A stretch of DNA of 64,000 nt from Emydura subglobosa (GCA_007922225.1 ML680053.1:14639877-14703876); one strand, 5' to 3'. Positions 44,096-56,277 are shown, numbered from the stretch's first letter. Program-made: numbers and translations. The notes: a model not told the origin generated them from the letters alone.

Positions 44096-44314
44096 TAATC
44101 TTACAGCCTGCCTTTTCCCCGCCAAAAATAACATTTAATTAAAAAAAAGTCAAAACAAAACTTATTATTCCAAAATTTATCGAAACCAACCCTTTCCCAC
44201 AAAAAAAAAAAAAATGGTTTTAACAAATCAGCATTTTCTGACAAAAAATGTTGAAAAATTCCCAACTAGCTGTAATGGTGAGAGGGTAGAACTCTGGCTC
44301 CTCCTGGTTTTTCC

Positions 44315-45225
44315 CTCCTCCAACGCACCTATCTTCCATTCATTTATCTAATTCATTGTTGAACCTATTTATACTTTTGGCCTTCACAACATCCCCTGCT
44401 AATGAGCTCCACAGGTTGACTCTGCCTTGTGTGAAGAAGTACTTCCTTCCTGCTGCCTATTAATTTCATTGGGTGACCCTGATTCTTGTTTTATGTGAAG
44501 GAGTAAATAAGGCTTCTTTATTCCCTTTTTCCACACCATTCATGATTTTATAGACCTCTATCATATATTCCTTAGTTGTCTCTTTTCCAAGATGAACAAT
44601 CCTAGTCTTTTGAATCTCTCTTCATACGGAAGCTGTTCCATTTCTGTAATCATTTTTGTTACAGTGTTCTGTACTTTTTCCAATTCCAGTATATCTTTTT
44701 TTGAGATGGGATGGCCAGAATTGGGTGTAGAATTCAAGGTGTGGGTCTACCATGGATTTATTTAGTGATATTCTGATATTTACTATCTGATTATTTATCC
44801 CTTTCCTAATGGTTTCTAACATTCTGTTAGCTTTTTTGACTATTGCTGCACATTGAGTGGATGTTTTCAGAGAACTATCCAAAATGACTCCAAGATTTCT
44901 TTCTTGAGTTGTAACAGCTAATTGAGACCCTATCATTTTTATGGCTAGCTGGGATTATGTTTTCTTATGTGCGTTATTTTGCATTTATCAACATTGAATT
45001 TCATCTGCCATTTTGTTGCCCAGTCATCCAGTTTTGTGAGATCCCTTTGTAACTTTTCACATTCTGCTTTGGACTTTACTAACTTGAGTAATTTTGTATC
45101 ATCTGCAAACTTTGCAACATTACTGTTTACCCCTTTTTCTAGATCATTTATGAATATTTTGCACAGCACTGGTCCTGGTACTGATCCTTGCGGGACCCAG
45201 CTATTTACCTCTCTCCTCTAATTTT
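44315..45225 (-). mobile_element. CR1-group LINE, copy B
   Basis: Minus-strand frames read [20 protein letters not shown] then ADDTKLLKLVKSKAECEKLQ (45,169 leftwards) and SQLAVTTQERNLGVILDSSL then KTSTQCAAIVKKANRMLETI (44,936 leftwards). The catalytic FADD box is intact (FADDTKL). The piece spans from the catalytic palm to the C-terminal region and is truncated at both ends. It is related to, but distinct from, copies A and C. Confidence 0.85.
44945..45169 (-). pseudogene. Catalytic RT segment of LINE copy B with intact FADD
   Basis: This 74-codon open segment contains FINDLEKGVNSNVAKFADDT followed by a basic thumb-like stretch, DDWATKWQMKFNVDKCKITH. Only this part of the enzyme is preserved, and a stop and frame change separate it from the next segment at 44,936. 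Confidence 0.75.
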
Positions 45226-46348
45226 CATATCAAATTTGTCCATCTCCTTTATTTTGGCAGTTATTTGTGGGTAGCCTAGTAGTGACAAATTATGACAGTT
45301 CTGTAGTTCATAACAATATCTTGGCTCTCTAGGTCCTGCTTGGCTGCACTGGAACACTCAGGCTTGTTTACACTAGGCTTCGCAATGTTTGGAAGCACAG
45401 ATTCAAGGGCAAGTGACTCTTTTAAAGTTTTGCTGTGTGGAAAAATAAAGCCAACACCTAAGCTTTGTTCAATTTTAAATGCACAGTTTATGATTCATTT
45501 TACTGAGTGATCAGAGAGAGCATTCACTAAAATCTGTCTTGCTGACTGGGTTAGAATATGATGGGATTATTTCAGTTTAAGTGTCCAATGTTTTCAAAAT
45601 ATCTCCTCTCTTGGTGTCAAAAAGTCATGGGAAAGTTAGTCATGTGATTCTTTCTTAGGATAGCAATATTCTGTGCTTTCCAAATACCTGACAAGTAACT
45701 TATTGTCAGAAGGCTGACCCTAATACTTAGATGGTGATTCATTATTGATTGCTATCAGAAACAGGCATACCAATTCATAGATGTAAGGTAAACTCATTAT
45801 CTCTCCCAGTGATATCCTATGAATCACCAGGAGTCCTTATTAGTCAATTTAACTTTGAAAAATGCAAAGTCTTCTGCAAGAACAAATGCTATTGTGCCAT
45901 GCAGAACACAAGAGTTTTCTCTGAGTTACAAACCTAAATTTCATAGCAGGTGTAAATATACATGGATCCACGCCATAAGAGAAATCCATTTGAAAATTTG
46001 CAGACATGAATAATGTGAGTATATCATAGATTTTAATTCTGCTCAGGTCTGTACTGGTTGAAAATACTTGTTGCCATCTTGTTTCATGTGAAATTAATAT
46101 TTGGTCTCAGCTCTTTTCTTACACTCTTCCACCAGCCAAAACACTCACATGAGGGAGCAAGTAATATGATACAGCTGCTGTTATAGTAACAGTGAATTTT
46201 ATTCCCTGACTGATGGAGTGGAGGATTCCATTGCATCTTAGCTAATTTTGTAGGTGCTGTTTGCAATGCAGTGCCCTGTACACTCAGGCTTTGCATGGGG
46301 TGTGAGATTTTGGACCTAATTTAAGGATAGTTTATGTAAAACAACCAC
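45226..46348. other. No gene or clear repeat seen
   Basis: No recognised element. The frames are short and lack motifs. Confidence 0.4.
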
Positions 46349-46379
46349 AAAAAAAAAAAAGAAGAAGAAGAAGAAGAAG
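46349..46379 (+). repeat. A-run and (GAA)n microsatellite
   Basis: Twelve A are followed by six GAA units. Length is probably variable between individuals. Confidence 0.9.
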
Positions 46380-48964
46380 CAGCAAAGGAAATTAACCACT
46401 TGAGTAGGAATCCTTTTTCTAGTATGAAAATTGGGAAGCATTTTGGATCCTATGGGGAAATCAATCTGGGCCTAACTTTTAAGAATCAAATGAGATATTT
46501 TGTATTATGTAAAACTCACATTTTCTATTGTTTTGTGACAGAAAATTCTGGAACAAATTTTGAGGGGAAAAAAACAGGAGTACGGAAAGTAACCCAGGTA
46601 ACTGTTGTTTCTTCATAACTAATGTTCTATAGAAGGGAACGCAGCAGGATCTGCACCTACCAAAAACCAATTAAGTCTTTCTGGGCTGGACATTTCTTTC
46701 CATTTTCTCCTATCAAGCTGAGTCCTAGTTTTTCCTGTCACACTGAGAACTGCAAGGCACAATCGTTGCAAGTGAGGCCTGAGCTCAAAGAACCAGCTGA
46801 GAGAATTCCAGTTCTGGGAGATAAATGATCGATATGTCTATGCTTTATTTCAGTTTAACTATGAGAGAGGAGCCAGTCTTGCTCCTCACCTCCCCAGCTG
46901 TAGAGGACCTGGGTTGCTTTGGACAGATCCTTCTGAATGAGGGATAATAAGGTCAGGTCCCACACAGTGTAAGTGGTTTTCTGAACCAAGTATTTTATGT
47001 TTGCAAAGCACATAAGAGGCAGAGGGCAGAATGTGATGGGCACTTGCAATTTTTATTCCTTAAGGGACAAATCCTGCAGAACTTAGTCAGTTGTTGCTCT
47101 GGTAAAATATCCTTTCAAATCAATGAGCAAGTCTTAGTAAGGGCTGAAGGATTTGGCCCTAAATTCTACGCAGCTTAACAAAAATAAGAATGACACTGTT
47201 GTGATATTTTAAAAAGGAAAGAATCAAGTGTCCTTTGCTGCTGGTGGATCCCTCATGCTCTACTATGAGCAGAACCATAGAAGTCTTATCAGGTTTTACT
47301 CTTTGCAATTTTTTCATAAAGGATGTGTTTCCTGGATATGTTTCCTGATGTACTCTGGGCAAGTCTTCCTCATAATCATCCGTATTGTTACCAACTGGAA
47401 TCACAATTTTGGAGGCAACAGCAGCTAAAATGACTCTCATAATTGTCTAATGCTTCATTTGGAGCTCATTGCCAGTATCAACAAACCTACTATCACCTGC
47501 ATGGATATATTTGGGGTAGAATGTGTCTTAAAACCTGCTTTCATGGTGCAGTTGGTAATAGGGCAAGTTGAAACTGGAGCCCATGGTGAATGGGCAAGGT
47601 AAAAGGTCCTTATCAACATCTGCCCCAAGGTTGCCTTCAGCATCAAATGCTGTGATGATCCAACAGTGCAGATATGACTATTAGTGACCCATGAAATTGA
47701 TTTCCATTTTTATCACATGTTAAATGAAAAAAGATATGTTTGGTGGGCGGAACATTGGTTTAGTATTGGCCAGTTTAACATTAGTAGAATTGATGGTTAT
47801 CATTAAAGTACTTTAGTTTTCTTGATGAAAGCTATCTGTGTGGCCTTGGCCTGCTCAGAAATGAAACAGTATTCTTAGTAGGTGAGTATGGAAGCATTTA
47901 GAAGCAAGAGGTTTTCTGATTTTTGAAGAGAGGTCAAGGATAAATGATTTATTTCTCCTTGTTTCATCAACTTCTCTCCCCTGATGTAAATTGCAGTTGT
48001 GACAGAAATACCCATATTGTTTACAGTTTGAAATAAAATGACGATTCTCTCAGAGAATGAGGATTTTTAGCAGAAACAAAGCTAACCATTCAAATTCAAG
48101 GGCATTGCTAGGATGTGTCATGCTCTGAGAAGCTTATCATTTAGGCCTGAGACTGAAATGGTCTCCACTGAAAGTGTTTTCAAAAGGAAAGCCACAAATA
48201 AGCTCACAGTGCGAGGAGAATAATAATTATACACGTGTTTGTTAGCAAACCCATTAATAACCAAAGGGTTTATTTAATAACAATTCCTTTTTAGGAAAGT
48301 CACTGTTCTGCCTGTGGTAAGCGCCAGACTGAGAGCCTGGGTGACAGAAATGGCATTTATTCACAGAGCATTTGCAACCTAGACGGGGGGCAGTGGATGC
48401 TTTAACTACATGGCTCTGCCAATGAAACCAGTCATGATCTAGCAGGCCCACCCCATAAGTAATAAATCATTGCTACCTGTATGTTCATTCCATCCATGGC
48501 ATTTCACATACACAATGAGGCTGCTAGCACTGATGATAGTTTTATGAAAGGGACACCTGACTAGCAAATAGCTGTCTGACAATAACAACTTTCAGTCCTT
48601 CCCAATATGAGCCAAATGTAATGTAAATAATAATATGACATTTTCTAATATGCTGAAAAATCCATTCACTTTATGAACATTTTATTTTTGTGTGACATAG
48701 TGCCCCTCATCGACCGTGGGAATTAATCACTGGACTTTAGGATTTAAATGCATGAGGGTCTCCTGTCCCAGCTAAAACACCTGTCAGTGGGCTCTAGGCT
48801 TTAGAAGAATCATTAAACTCTGTGTGGTCCAGCCACCACTACAGGGAGACACAGAATGGCATGGAGTAACTACAGTTTACATTGTTATAGCAAAAAAACC
48901 CCCCAAAACCCTAGGCATATAAGCACACTCAGATCTTTTGGTTTGTTCCCAGAACCTGGATATT
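46380..48964. other. Mostly unique sequence
   Basis: No gene was recognised. One fold-back remnant lies at 47,070-47,160, where 'ggacaaatcctgcagaact' faces 'gctgaaggatttggccct'. The part 47.95-48.25 kb is AT-rich and free of recognised repeats. Confidence 0.4.
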
Positions 48965-49040
48965 AGCACTAGACCTTAGCTTCTCAGTTTCAGGGTTCAC
49001 TTTCTGTAAAATGGCAGTGATGCTTATCTGCTATGAAACG
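48965..49040 (+). repeat. MIR-type SINE remnant
   Basis: The words 'cttctcagtttcagggttca' and 'tctgtaaaatggcagtgatg' match the first half of MIR copies. Confidence 0.5.
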
Positions 49041-50315
49041 ACAACACTTAGTGGCTGATTCTGCAAGAAATTTTCACAGCATTCTGGGCCATGCTAGCCT
49101 TAGACACACAAATGGGCCTGAACCAAAACCTCAAATGTAAACTTGGATTTGGAGCCAAGTTCACAGCTCCTCAAATGGATAGATCTGAACACCCCAATTA
49201 TTCAGGAAAGCTTGGATTCCAAACTGGAGTTTGAACCCTCTAATTGGGACTGTTCAGAGCACAGGTTTTGTTGCAACCTGTGATCGTGATGTGACCTAAC
49301 GCTCTGGACTCAAGGTTTGGGATCAGGCCCATCCCTGTTCAGAAAGCAGCAGATACTGGTTCTGCAGTGGGCTGCTGTAACACCAGAAGCAACTAGGCCC
49401 CAAAGGTGGTTAAGGTAAAAGAGTTAGGAATAGATAGGCAGCTTGCGGTGGTTGTGCTGTGAGCAGGCTCTGGAAGAGCAGAGGGAGTCAGGTGAAGAAA
49501 AAAGTAGGCTCTTTTCCTCCCCCAGAACTCCCCAGATATTAAAACCCCTTTGTGTTGCATCTTCTCTCACCTCCTAGGTGCTTCTGGGGGCATGCTTCCA
49601 GTTTTGTATATTTCATATCGCTGTGTATTGTGAATGAGTGATAGAGAAGCCCTGCTAGGAGCTCCGTTAAAGAGGAATTAGAGTAATTGGAACAAATGCT
49701 TTTTAAAAGGGGTTTGAAAAGAAAATAAAACACATGAAAGAATATAAAGCCACAGAAATTTATCATTAGGATCACCTTTTAGATTCCACTGACTTTCAGT
49801 GTTACTGATTCTCAGTTCATCTGAGAAAAGAAAATATTACTGACAAGAACTTAAAAAGTCGCTATCACTTACAGCTACTAAAATGCCATGTGATTAGCAT
49901 GAGGTGAATAATACATTTTTCAGTGTGGGAGAAGTGTTACCTTCCTCCAAACGTTCCTTTATTATCCTGCTACTTCCTCTTGAGCAGAAATCATCATATA
50001 GAAACGGAGGGGCCAGGGCCGACAATCTTCTAATGGCAGAACTTCAGCAACCTGACTCAAGCATTCCAAACAGCTCCAAGACTGCAGACCACTCTTGTAA
50101 TACAATTTCTATTGTGGTTCTGAGATCATGTAGTCTTAACCCCTAGGACACTAGCTAATGTTAGATGCCTTGTCTGAGTCACCCCAATGAAGTCTCCTTG
50201 GGCAGGACATCACACATGAGAAATTTCAGTCACATCAGTTGGCTCTTGGTGACGTTAAAGGGTGGAGAGATTCAAAATCAGATTTGTAATGCAAAGTATT
50301 TTCTCTCCACAATAC
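49041..50315. other. No gene or clear repeat seen
   Basis: No element was recognised; frames are under 81 codons. Confidence 0.4.
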
Positions 50316-50449
50316 TTAGCACTTTAATGATGTGTTACACTTTTGAAGTGTTGCACAAACACTGGTGAACCCTCACAATGCCCCAAGGAGACAGGTAAAT
50401 ATTATCCCCATTTTATTATCCCCATATTAACCAGAAATAGAGAAGTTAA
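50316..50449 (+). repeat. MIR-type SINE, left part
   Basis: The words 'acttagcactttaatgatgt', 'tattatccccattttattat' and 'ccagaaatagagaagttaag' follow the MIR order. The element is split here and continues near 50,690. Confidence 0.6.
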
Positions 50450-50689
50450 GGCCTAGTTTTTCAAAAGAGGCTTATATTTTGTGTGCTTCTATTTTTGGGA
50501 GGCCCAGCTCTGGACACTTAATGTAACATCTGCTTTTTGGTGATGCTGAGGGTATACAACACCAGCTGACCTCAGCAGTTTCCATGAATTTCAGCAGTTC
50601 TGAAAAATCAGGCCCTATTGTGGATGTCTAAATGTGGGCTCCCAAAAACTGAAGTAACTAAAGTGAGAGGCCATTTTTTAATGCTTGAC
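50450..50689. repeat. Fold-back element inserted in MIR
   Basis: It starts 'ggcctagtttttcaaaagag' and ends 'gtgagaggcc'-like, with 'tcagcagttctgaaaaatca' followed by 'ggccctattgtgg' inside. It belongs to the same fold-back class as 41,243-41,492. Confidence 0.5.
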
Positions 50690-50795
50690 CCTTGGTGACT
50701 TGTCCAATTCCACCAAGCAAAGTTGGGATTAAAGCTGAGTTACTGAATCATAACCTTGTGCTCGGTGCACTAACTCATTGTTCCTGCATTAGTGC
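50690..50795 (+). repeat. MIR-type SINE, right part
   Basis: The words 'cttggtgacttgtccaattc' and 'gttgggattaaagctgagtt' continue the MIR order after the fold-back insertion. Confidence 0.6.
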
Positions 50796-51496
50796 TGCCT
50801 CATTGGTACTACAAAGCTTGTCTTAGTTCTAGTCTTCCTTCTTTAGCTCTGTCTGCAAAGACTATGTGGATCAGTAGCTTGGCACTATCTGCTAATGCTT
50901 GTTTTTCATATACAACAACAATTGGACAATGGAGGTGTGATTTTTTCACAGCCTAGCCCCTCCTGTATTTATCCCTGTTCAAAGTGGATGTAAGATTCTG
51001 CTAAATCTTGACTGGTACAGTTTACACATAAGAACGGTCATACTGGGTCAGACCAATGGTCCATCTAGCCCAGTATCCTGTCTTCCGACAGTGGCCAATG
51101 CCAGGTGCTTCAGAGGGAATGAATAGAACAGGTAATCCTGAAGTGATCCATCCTGTCGGCCATTCCCAGCCTCTGGCAAACAACAATCCCTGCCTATCCT
51201 GATTAATAGCCATTGATGAATTTATCTAGTTCTTTTCTGAGCCCCATTATAGTCTTGGCCTGCACAACATCCTCTGGCAAGGAGATCCACAGATTGACAG
51301 TGCGCTGTGTGAAGAAATATTTCCTTTTGTTCATTTTAAACCTGTTGCCTATTAATTTCTTTTGGTGACTCCTAGTTCTTGTGTTATGAGGTGTAAATAA
51401 CATTTCCTTATTTACTTTCTCCACATCAGACATGATTTTATAGGCCTCTATCATGTTCCCCCCTTAGTCGTCTCTTGTCCAAGCTGAAAGGTCCCA

Positions 51497-51534
51497 CTCA
51501 TAGACTCATAGACTATAAGGTCAGATCTAGTCTA
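51497..51534 (-). mobile_element. ~38-bp CR1 tail inserted in LINE copy C
   Basis: Comparison with copy A (36,786-36,810) shows that 'gtccca' and 'gtcttattaa' should be adjacent. Between them sits 'ctcatagactcatagactat' plus 'aaggtcagatctagtcta', the reverse complement of a CR1 end with two octamer tail units. Confidence 0.65.
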
Positions 51535-52489
51535 GTCTTATTAATCTCTCCTAATATGGAAGCTTTTCTATACATCTATTCATTTTAGTTACTCTTTTCT
51601 GTACCTTTTCCAATTCCAGTATGTCTTTTTTGAGATGGGGTGACCAGATCTGCATGCATTATTCAAGACGTGGGCATACCATGGATTTATAAAAAGGCAA
51701 TATGATAGTTTCTGTCTTATTGTCTATCCCTTCCCTAATGATTCCCCATATTGTGTTAGCTTTTTTAGTGCCTCTGCACACTGAATAGATGTTTTCATAA
51801 AACTATACAAAATGACTCCGAGATCTGTTTCTTGAGTGGTAACAGCTAACATAGACCCCATCATTGTATATGCATAGTTGGGATTATATCGACATTGAAT
51901 TTTATCTGCCATTTTGTTGCCCAGTCACCCAGATTTGGGAGATCCCTTTGTAACTCTTCACAGTCTGCTTTGGACTTAACTGTCTTGATATAGTTTCGTA
52001 TCATCTGCAAATATTGCAACCTCGTTGTTTACTCTTTTTTCAAGATCATTTATGAATATGTTGAACAGCACTGGTCCCAGTACAGACCCCTGGGGGACAC
52101 CACTATTTACCTCTCTCCATTCTGAAAAATGACCATTTATTCCTACCCATTGTGTCCTATCTTTTAACCAGTTACTGATCCAGAGAGGACTTTCTCTCTT
52201 ATTCCACGACCACTTATTTTGCTTAAGAGCCTTTAGTGAAAGACCTTGTCAAAGGCTTTCTGAAAATCTAAGTGCATTATATCCACTGGATCACCCTTGT
52301 CCACATTCTTGTTGACCACCTCAAAGAATTCTGGTAGATTCCCTTTACAAAAACCATTGTGACTCTTCCCCAATAAATCGTATTCATGTATGTGTCTGAA
52401 AATTCTGTTCTTTAGTATAGCTTCAATCAATTTGCCCAGTATAGAAGTAATGCTTACAGGCCTGTGATGCCAGGATCACCTCTGGAACC

Positions 52490-53236
52490 TGTTGGTTCTG
52501 GACACTTTGTGATCAGTGTGAATACCAGTGAGACACGGTACACCTGATTTGCAGATCAATAAGGTTTAATGTGCAAGGTTTTCTATAAATATACTAGTTA
52601 GATACAAAGCCTAAAATTAACTACAATATATCATACTCATTAAGCCTAGACAGCTAAGCAGTCACACAGAAGGCTGTACACAGGAACGGCTTTCTTCAGG
52701 GGCCCCGTCAGGGAGTCAGTGGCCTCTGGTCCAACCGGCAGCACCTCCCGTGGAGTCAGGTGTTGATGGAACGCTCCCCTTTGTCTAAGTGGTAACTACT
52801 TATACCCTTCCATAAACACCCTTCAACTAATCATCTCTTTTTCATTATCATGTATGCTAATTATCCACATTGAATTTCCACCTTAACTACATTTCATTCT
52901 CACCATAATAATTGGGGTTGTCAAAACAACATCTGGTGATAGGAGGGGCAGAGTAAAAGTATGCCCCTTGGCAATAAAACAGTGTACCCCAGACATTCAA
53001 GGATAGCTTCTTGTTCCCATCACTGTTATCTACATGCAGCTGCAAGCATACAGTATCTGTATTTTGTCATGTTATGTGCCGTGCTATGCAGAAACTGAGA
53101 CATCTATACTGTTATTCAGTGTCTGCCAACTGAAAGATGTCATGCTACAGGGATCAGAATAGCCAAGCAAGCAACTGAATGCTATGCTAAGCCTGTAGGA
53201 CAGTGGTCAAGCAACTCAAATTGTACTGGGCTTCCA
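52490..53236 (-). mobile_element. Solo LTR inserted in LINE copy C
   Basis: Copy A reads straight through this point ('cctctggagcctttttaaaa', 37,675-37,694), while copy C is opened after 'cctctggaacc' and resumes at 'agaacctttttt'. The repeated GGAACC/AGAACC is the likely 6-bp target duplication. On the minus strand the insert starts TGGAAGCCCAGTAC, has a TATA motif ('gggtataagtag', near 52,805), an ATTAAA signal near 52,570, and ends 'gtgtccagaaccaaca'. That is a complete U3-R-U5 layout of an ERV-type LTR. It has no coding region. Confidence 0.7.
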
Positions 53237-54640
53237 AGAGAACCTTTTTTAAAAAATTGGTGTCACATTAGCTATCCTCCAGTCATCTGGTACAGAAGGT
53301 GATTTAAATAATAGGTCGCATACCATAGCTAATAGTTCTGCAATTTTATATTTGAGTTCTTTCAGAACTCTTGGTAGATACCCTCTGGTCCTGATAGCTT
53401 ATTACTTTGTAATTTATCAATTGGTTCAAAAAGCTCCTCAGTTTCTCAGATTTGTCACCCAAAAAGAATGCCTCAGGTTTGGGAATCTCCCTCACATCCT
53501 CAGTCATGATGATTGATGCAAAGAATCACTTAGTGTCTCTGCAATGGCCTTATCTTCCTTGATTGCTCCTTTAGCATCTCAGTCTTCCAGTGGCCCCACT
53601 GGTTGTTTAGCAGGCTTCCTGCTTCTGATGTACTTAAAATTTTGTTGTTGTTACTTTTTGAGTCTTTGTCCAGCTGTTCTTCAAATTCCTTTTTGGCCTT
53701 CCTAATTATATTTTTACACTTCAATTGCCAGAATTAACGCACCTTTCTATTTTCTTCAATAGGATTTAATTTCCACTTTTTAAAGGATGCTTTTTTGCCT
53801 CTGACTGCTTCTTGTACTTTACTGTTTAGCCACGGTGGCACTTTTTTGGTCCTCTTACTATGTTTTTTAATTTGGGGTATACATTGAAATCTCTATTATG
53901 GTGTCTTTAAAAGGTTTCCATGCAGTTTTCAGGGATTTCATTTTTGGCACTGTACCTTTTCATTTCTGTTTAACTAACTTCCTCATTTTTGTGTAATTCC
54001 CCTTTCTGAAATTTAATGCTACCATGGTGGGCTGCTTTGGTGTCCTCTCCCTCCCCCCCAGGAATGTGAAATTTTATTATGTTACGGTCACTATTACCAA
54101 GCGGTCCAGCTATATTCACCTCTTGGACCAGATCCTGTGCTCCACTTTGGACTAAATCAAGAAGTGCCTCTCCTCTTGTGTGTTCCTGCTGCTCCAGGAA
54201 GCAGTCATTTAAGGTATGAAGCAATTTTATTTCTGTGTGCCGTCATGAGGTGACTTGTACCCAGTCAATATGGAGATAGTTGAAATCCCTATTGTTATTG
54301 AGTTTTTTATTTTTATAGCCTCTCTAATCTCCCTGACCATTTCACAGTCACTGTCAGCATCTTGGTCAGTGGTATATCCCTACTGCCATATTCTTATTAT
54401 TGATGCTTGGAATTACTATCCATACAGATTCTATGGTTCATTTAAGATTTTTATTTTGTTTGACTCTGCTTTGTTTCACATATAGTGCCACTCCCCCACC
54501 AGTACGACCTATTTTGTCCTTCAGATATATTTTGTACCCTGTGTATTTATATATTTTGTATTACTGTGTCCCATTGATTATCCTCATTCCACCAAGTTAC
54601 AACCTCAGTGCATGTGCCTAAGATTTCCTGATAAGGAAGG

Positions 54641-54912
54641 GATTATGGTTTAAAGGAAATTACAGGAAATGTATTACAACCCTGGAGTTCCATAGCAGAG
54701 GGCAACCCAATGCATTGCTTCCCATCCACCACTTCTTATCATCTCACTGCTCCCTTGTGCTTCCCCATCCCCTTGACATAGCCACTTGTCTCATTTTATA
54801 GTTAGATAGTAAGATTTTGGGAACATGGGCCATCTGCATTTATTCAGCCTCTCGCACAGCAAGCCTCAATCTCTGATTGGTGCTATTGCAATACAAATAA
54901 ATCATAATAACA
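54641..54912. other. No gene or clear repeat seen
   Basis: Unassigned sequence between LINE copy C and the short-element cluster. Confidence 0.4.
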
Positions 54913-55080
54913 ATAATTGTTTGCAGTGCTGTAGCTGTGTTGGTCCCAGGATATGACAGAGAGGCCGGGTGGATGAGGTAATATCTTTTACTAGACTAAC
55001 TTCTGGTGGTGGAAGGAACAAGTTTTTCCTTCACAGAGCTCTTCTTCAGGTCTGGAAAAGGGAATCAGATTGTCTAAGCT
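54913..55080 (+). repeat. Short dispersed repeat, forward copy
   Basis: The order 'gctgtagctgtgttggtccc', 'gaggtaatatcttttactag', 'actaacttctggtggtggaa' and 'agagctcttcttcaggtctg' is a recognisable short repeat of turtles. An inverted copy lies at 56,290-56,395. Its class is unknown to me. Confidence 0.6.
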
Positions 55081-55183
55081 AAATACCAAAAGGGACAGAT
55101 TGTTCAGCATAAGGGGGTTCACACAACACCTTCAAAAGATGAGCCTGGAACTTTAAATTCATAACTCTGCTGGACACTAAAGG

Positions 55184-55449
55184 TTGGTCTGCACTGGCAC
55201 AGCTGTGCTGCTGCTGCTGCACCACTTCAGTGTAGACACTATGTATGCTGACAGGAGGAATTTTCCTGGTGCGGTTAATCCACCTCTCTGAGAGGTGACA
55301 GCTAGGTTGACAGAATTCTTTCCTTGACCTAATGCTGTCTACATGGGGACTCAGGTCAGCTTACCTATGCTGCTCAGAGGTGTGGATTTTTCTCTCCTTT
55401 GACTGTTGTAGTTATACCAACCTAATTTTCCAGGGTAGACCAGGCCTAA
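55184..55449. mobile_element. Non-autonomous GTCTACAC-type element
   Basis: The ends 'aggttggtctgcactggcac' and 'ccagggtagaccaggcct' are inverted. The middle has 'acttcagtgtagacactatg' and 'ccacctctctgagaggtgac'. It is a sister of the copies at 41,648 and 55,643. Confidence 0.65.
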
Positions 55450-55642
55450 GAACCATGGGCTTCATAGACCCTGGTTTTATGACGCATTACAGCAATTTGT
55501 AACACATCCTGCGGCCTACTAGCTCTCCATCATTTTACAGCTGCAGAGAGGTTAATTGCTCACTTTATTTTAAGTGGTCACCTACAACATGTGAAAACTC
55601 CTTATGCTTAACAATCTGCCTCGTCTTGTATTTGTCTTAGGG

Positions 55643-55914
55643 TTTGTCTACACTTAAAATGCTGCAGCGGCCCAGCTGCATTGCAGTAGCACTTCGGTGA
55701 AGACACTACCTATGCCGATGGGAGGAGGTCTCCCACCAGAGTAGGTACTCCACCTCCCCAAGAGGCAGTAGCTAGGAGAATGCTCCTGTCACAAGGGCGC
55801 TGTCTACACGGGGGATTAATCGATTTAACTGCGTCGCGCAGAGGTGTGGGTTTTTCACACTCCTAAGCGATGTAATTATACTGACCTAATTTCCAAGCAC
55901 AGAGCAGGCCTTAG
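55643..55914. mobile_element. Non-autonomous GTCTACAC-type element
   Basis: It starts 'ggtttgtctacacttaaaat' and ends 'cagagcaggccttag'. The interior has 'gtgaagacactacctatgcc' and 'gctgtctacacgggggatta'. A CTTAG word lies at each end and is shared with the next element, which begins at once. Confidence 0.6.
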
Positions 55915-56277
55915 GGATATCTAAATTTAAAACACTCCAGCAGTGCTGCTGTGCCACTCTAGTGCTTCAGTGTAGATGCTCGCTATAGCGATGGGAGTGG
56001 TTCTCCTGTTGCTGTCGTTAATCCACCTCTCAGAGAGGCAGTAGCTCGGTCAACAGATGAATTCTTCCGTGGGCTCCGGGAGTCAGCCCCATGACAATGG
56101 GGCTCTGGGTGTCAGTGTCCCACACTGACAGCTGGTGCAAGCGCTCCTGGTAGGGATGCGCACCACCCACCGAAGGAGCTAGTGAGGACATACAACACCA
56201 ATTTATTTACTGCAATGGCTGTACGTCGATATAATTTAAATCGGCTTAATTCTGTACTTTAGACATGCCCTCTGGTT
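55915..56277. mobile_element. Composite of two GTCTACAC-type elements
   Basis: The left half ('acactccagcagtgctgctg', 'agtgcttcagtgtagatgct', 'ccacctctcagagaggcagt') matches the copies at 55.2 and 55.6 kb. The right half ('gacagctggtgcaagcgctc', 'tggctgtacgtcgatataat', 'tactttagacatgccct') matches instead the family whose left half is at 22,911. It is either a recombinant or one element inserted into another. Confidence 0.55.

Larger units (their letters stand above)
51025..54640 (-). mobile_element. CR1-group LINE, copy C, endonuclease to 3' end
   Basis: This is the longest LINE copy here, about 2.8 kb without its insertions. On the minus strand, shifted frames at 54.3-54.6 kb give endonuclease pieces resembling RTGGGVALYVK and 'GDFNY', but broken. 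At 54.0-54.2 kb follow TRGEALLDLVQSGAQDLVQE and GPLGNSDRNIIKFHIPGGEG (endonuclease end), then KCKNIIRKAKKEFEEQLDKD (53.7 kb), [19 protein letters not shown] (52.3 kb), TTQETDLGVILYSFMKTSIQ (51.85 kb) and [20 protein letters not shown] (51.4 kb). The 3' end is 'acataagaacggtcatactg' read on plus. A solo LTR and a tiny CR1 tail interrupt it. It makes no working protein. Confidence 0.85.

Noticed and set aside
54255..54621. Hydrophobic plus-strand frames as small membrane proteins
   Set aside because: They are antisense to the endonuclease region of LINE copy C. Hydrophobicity arises from T-rich antisense codons.
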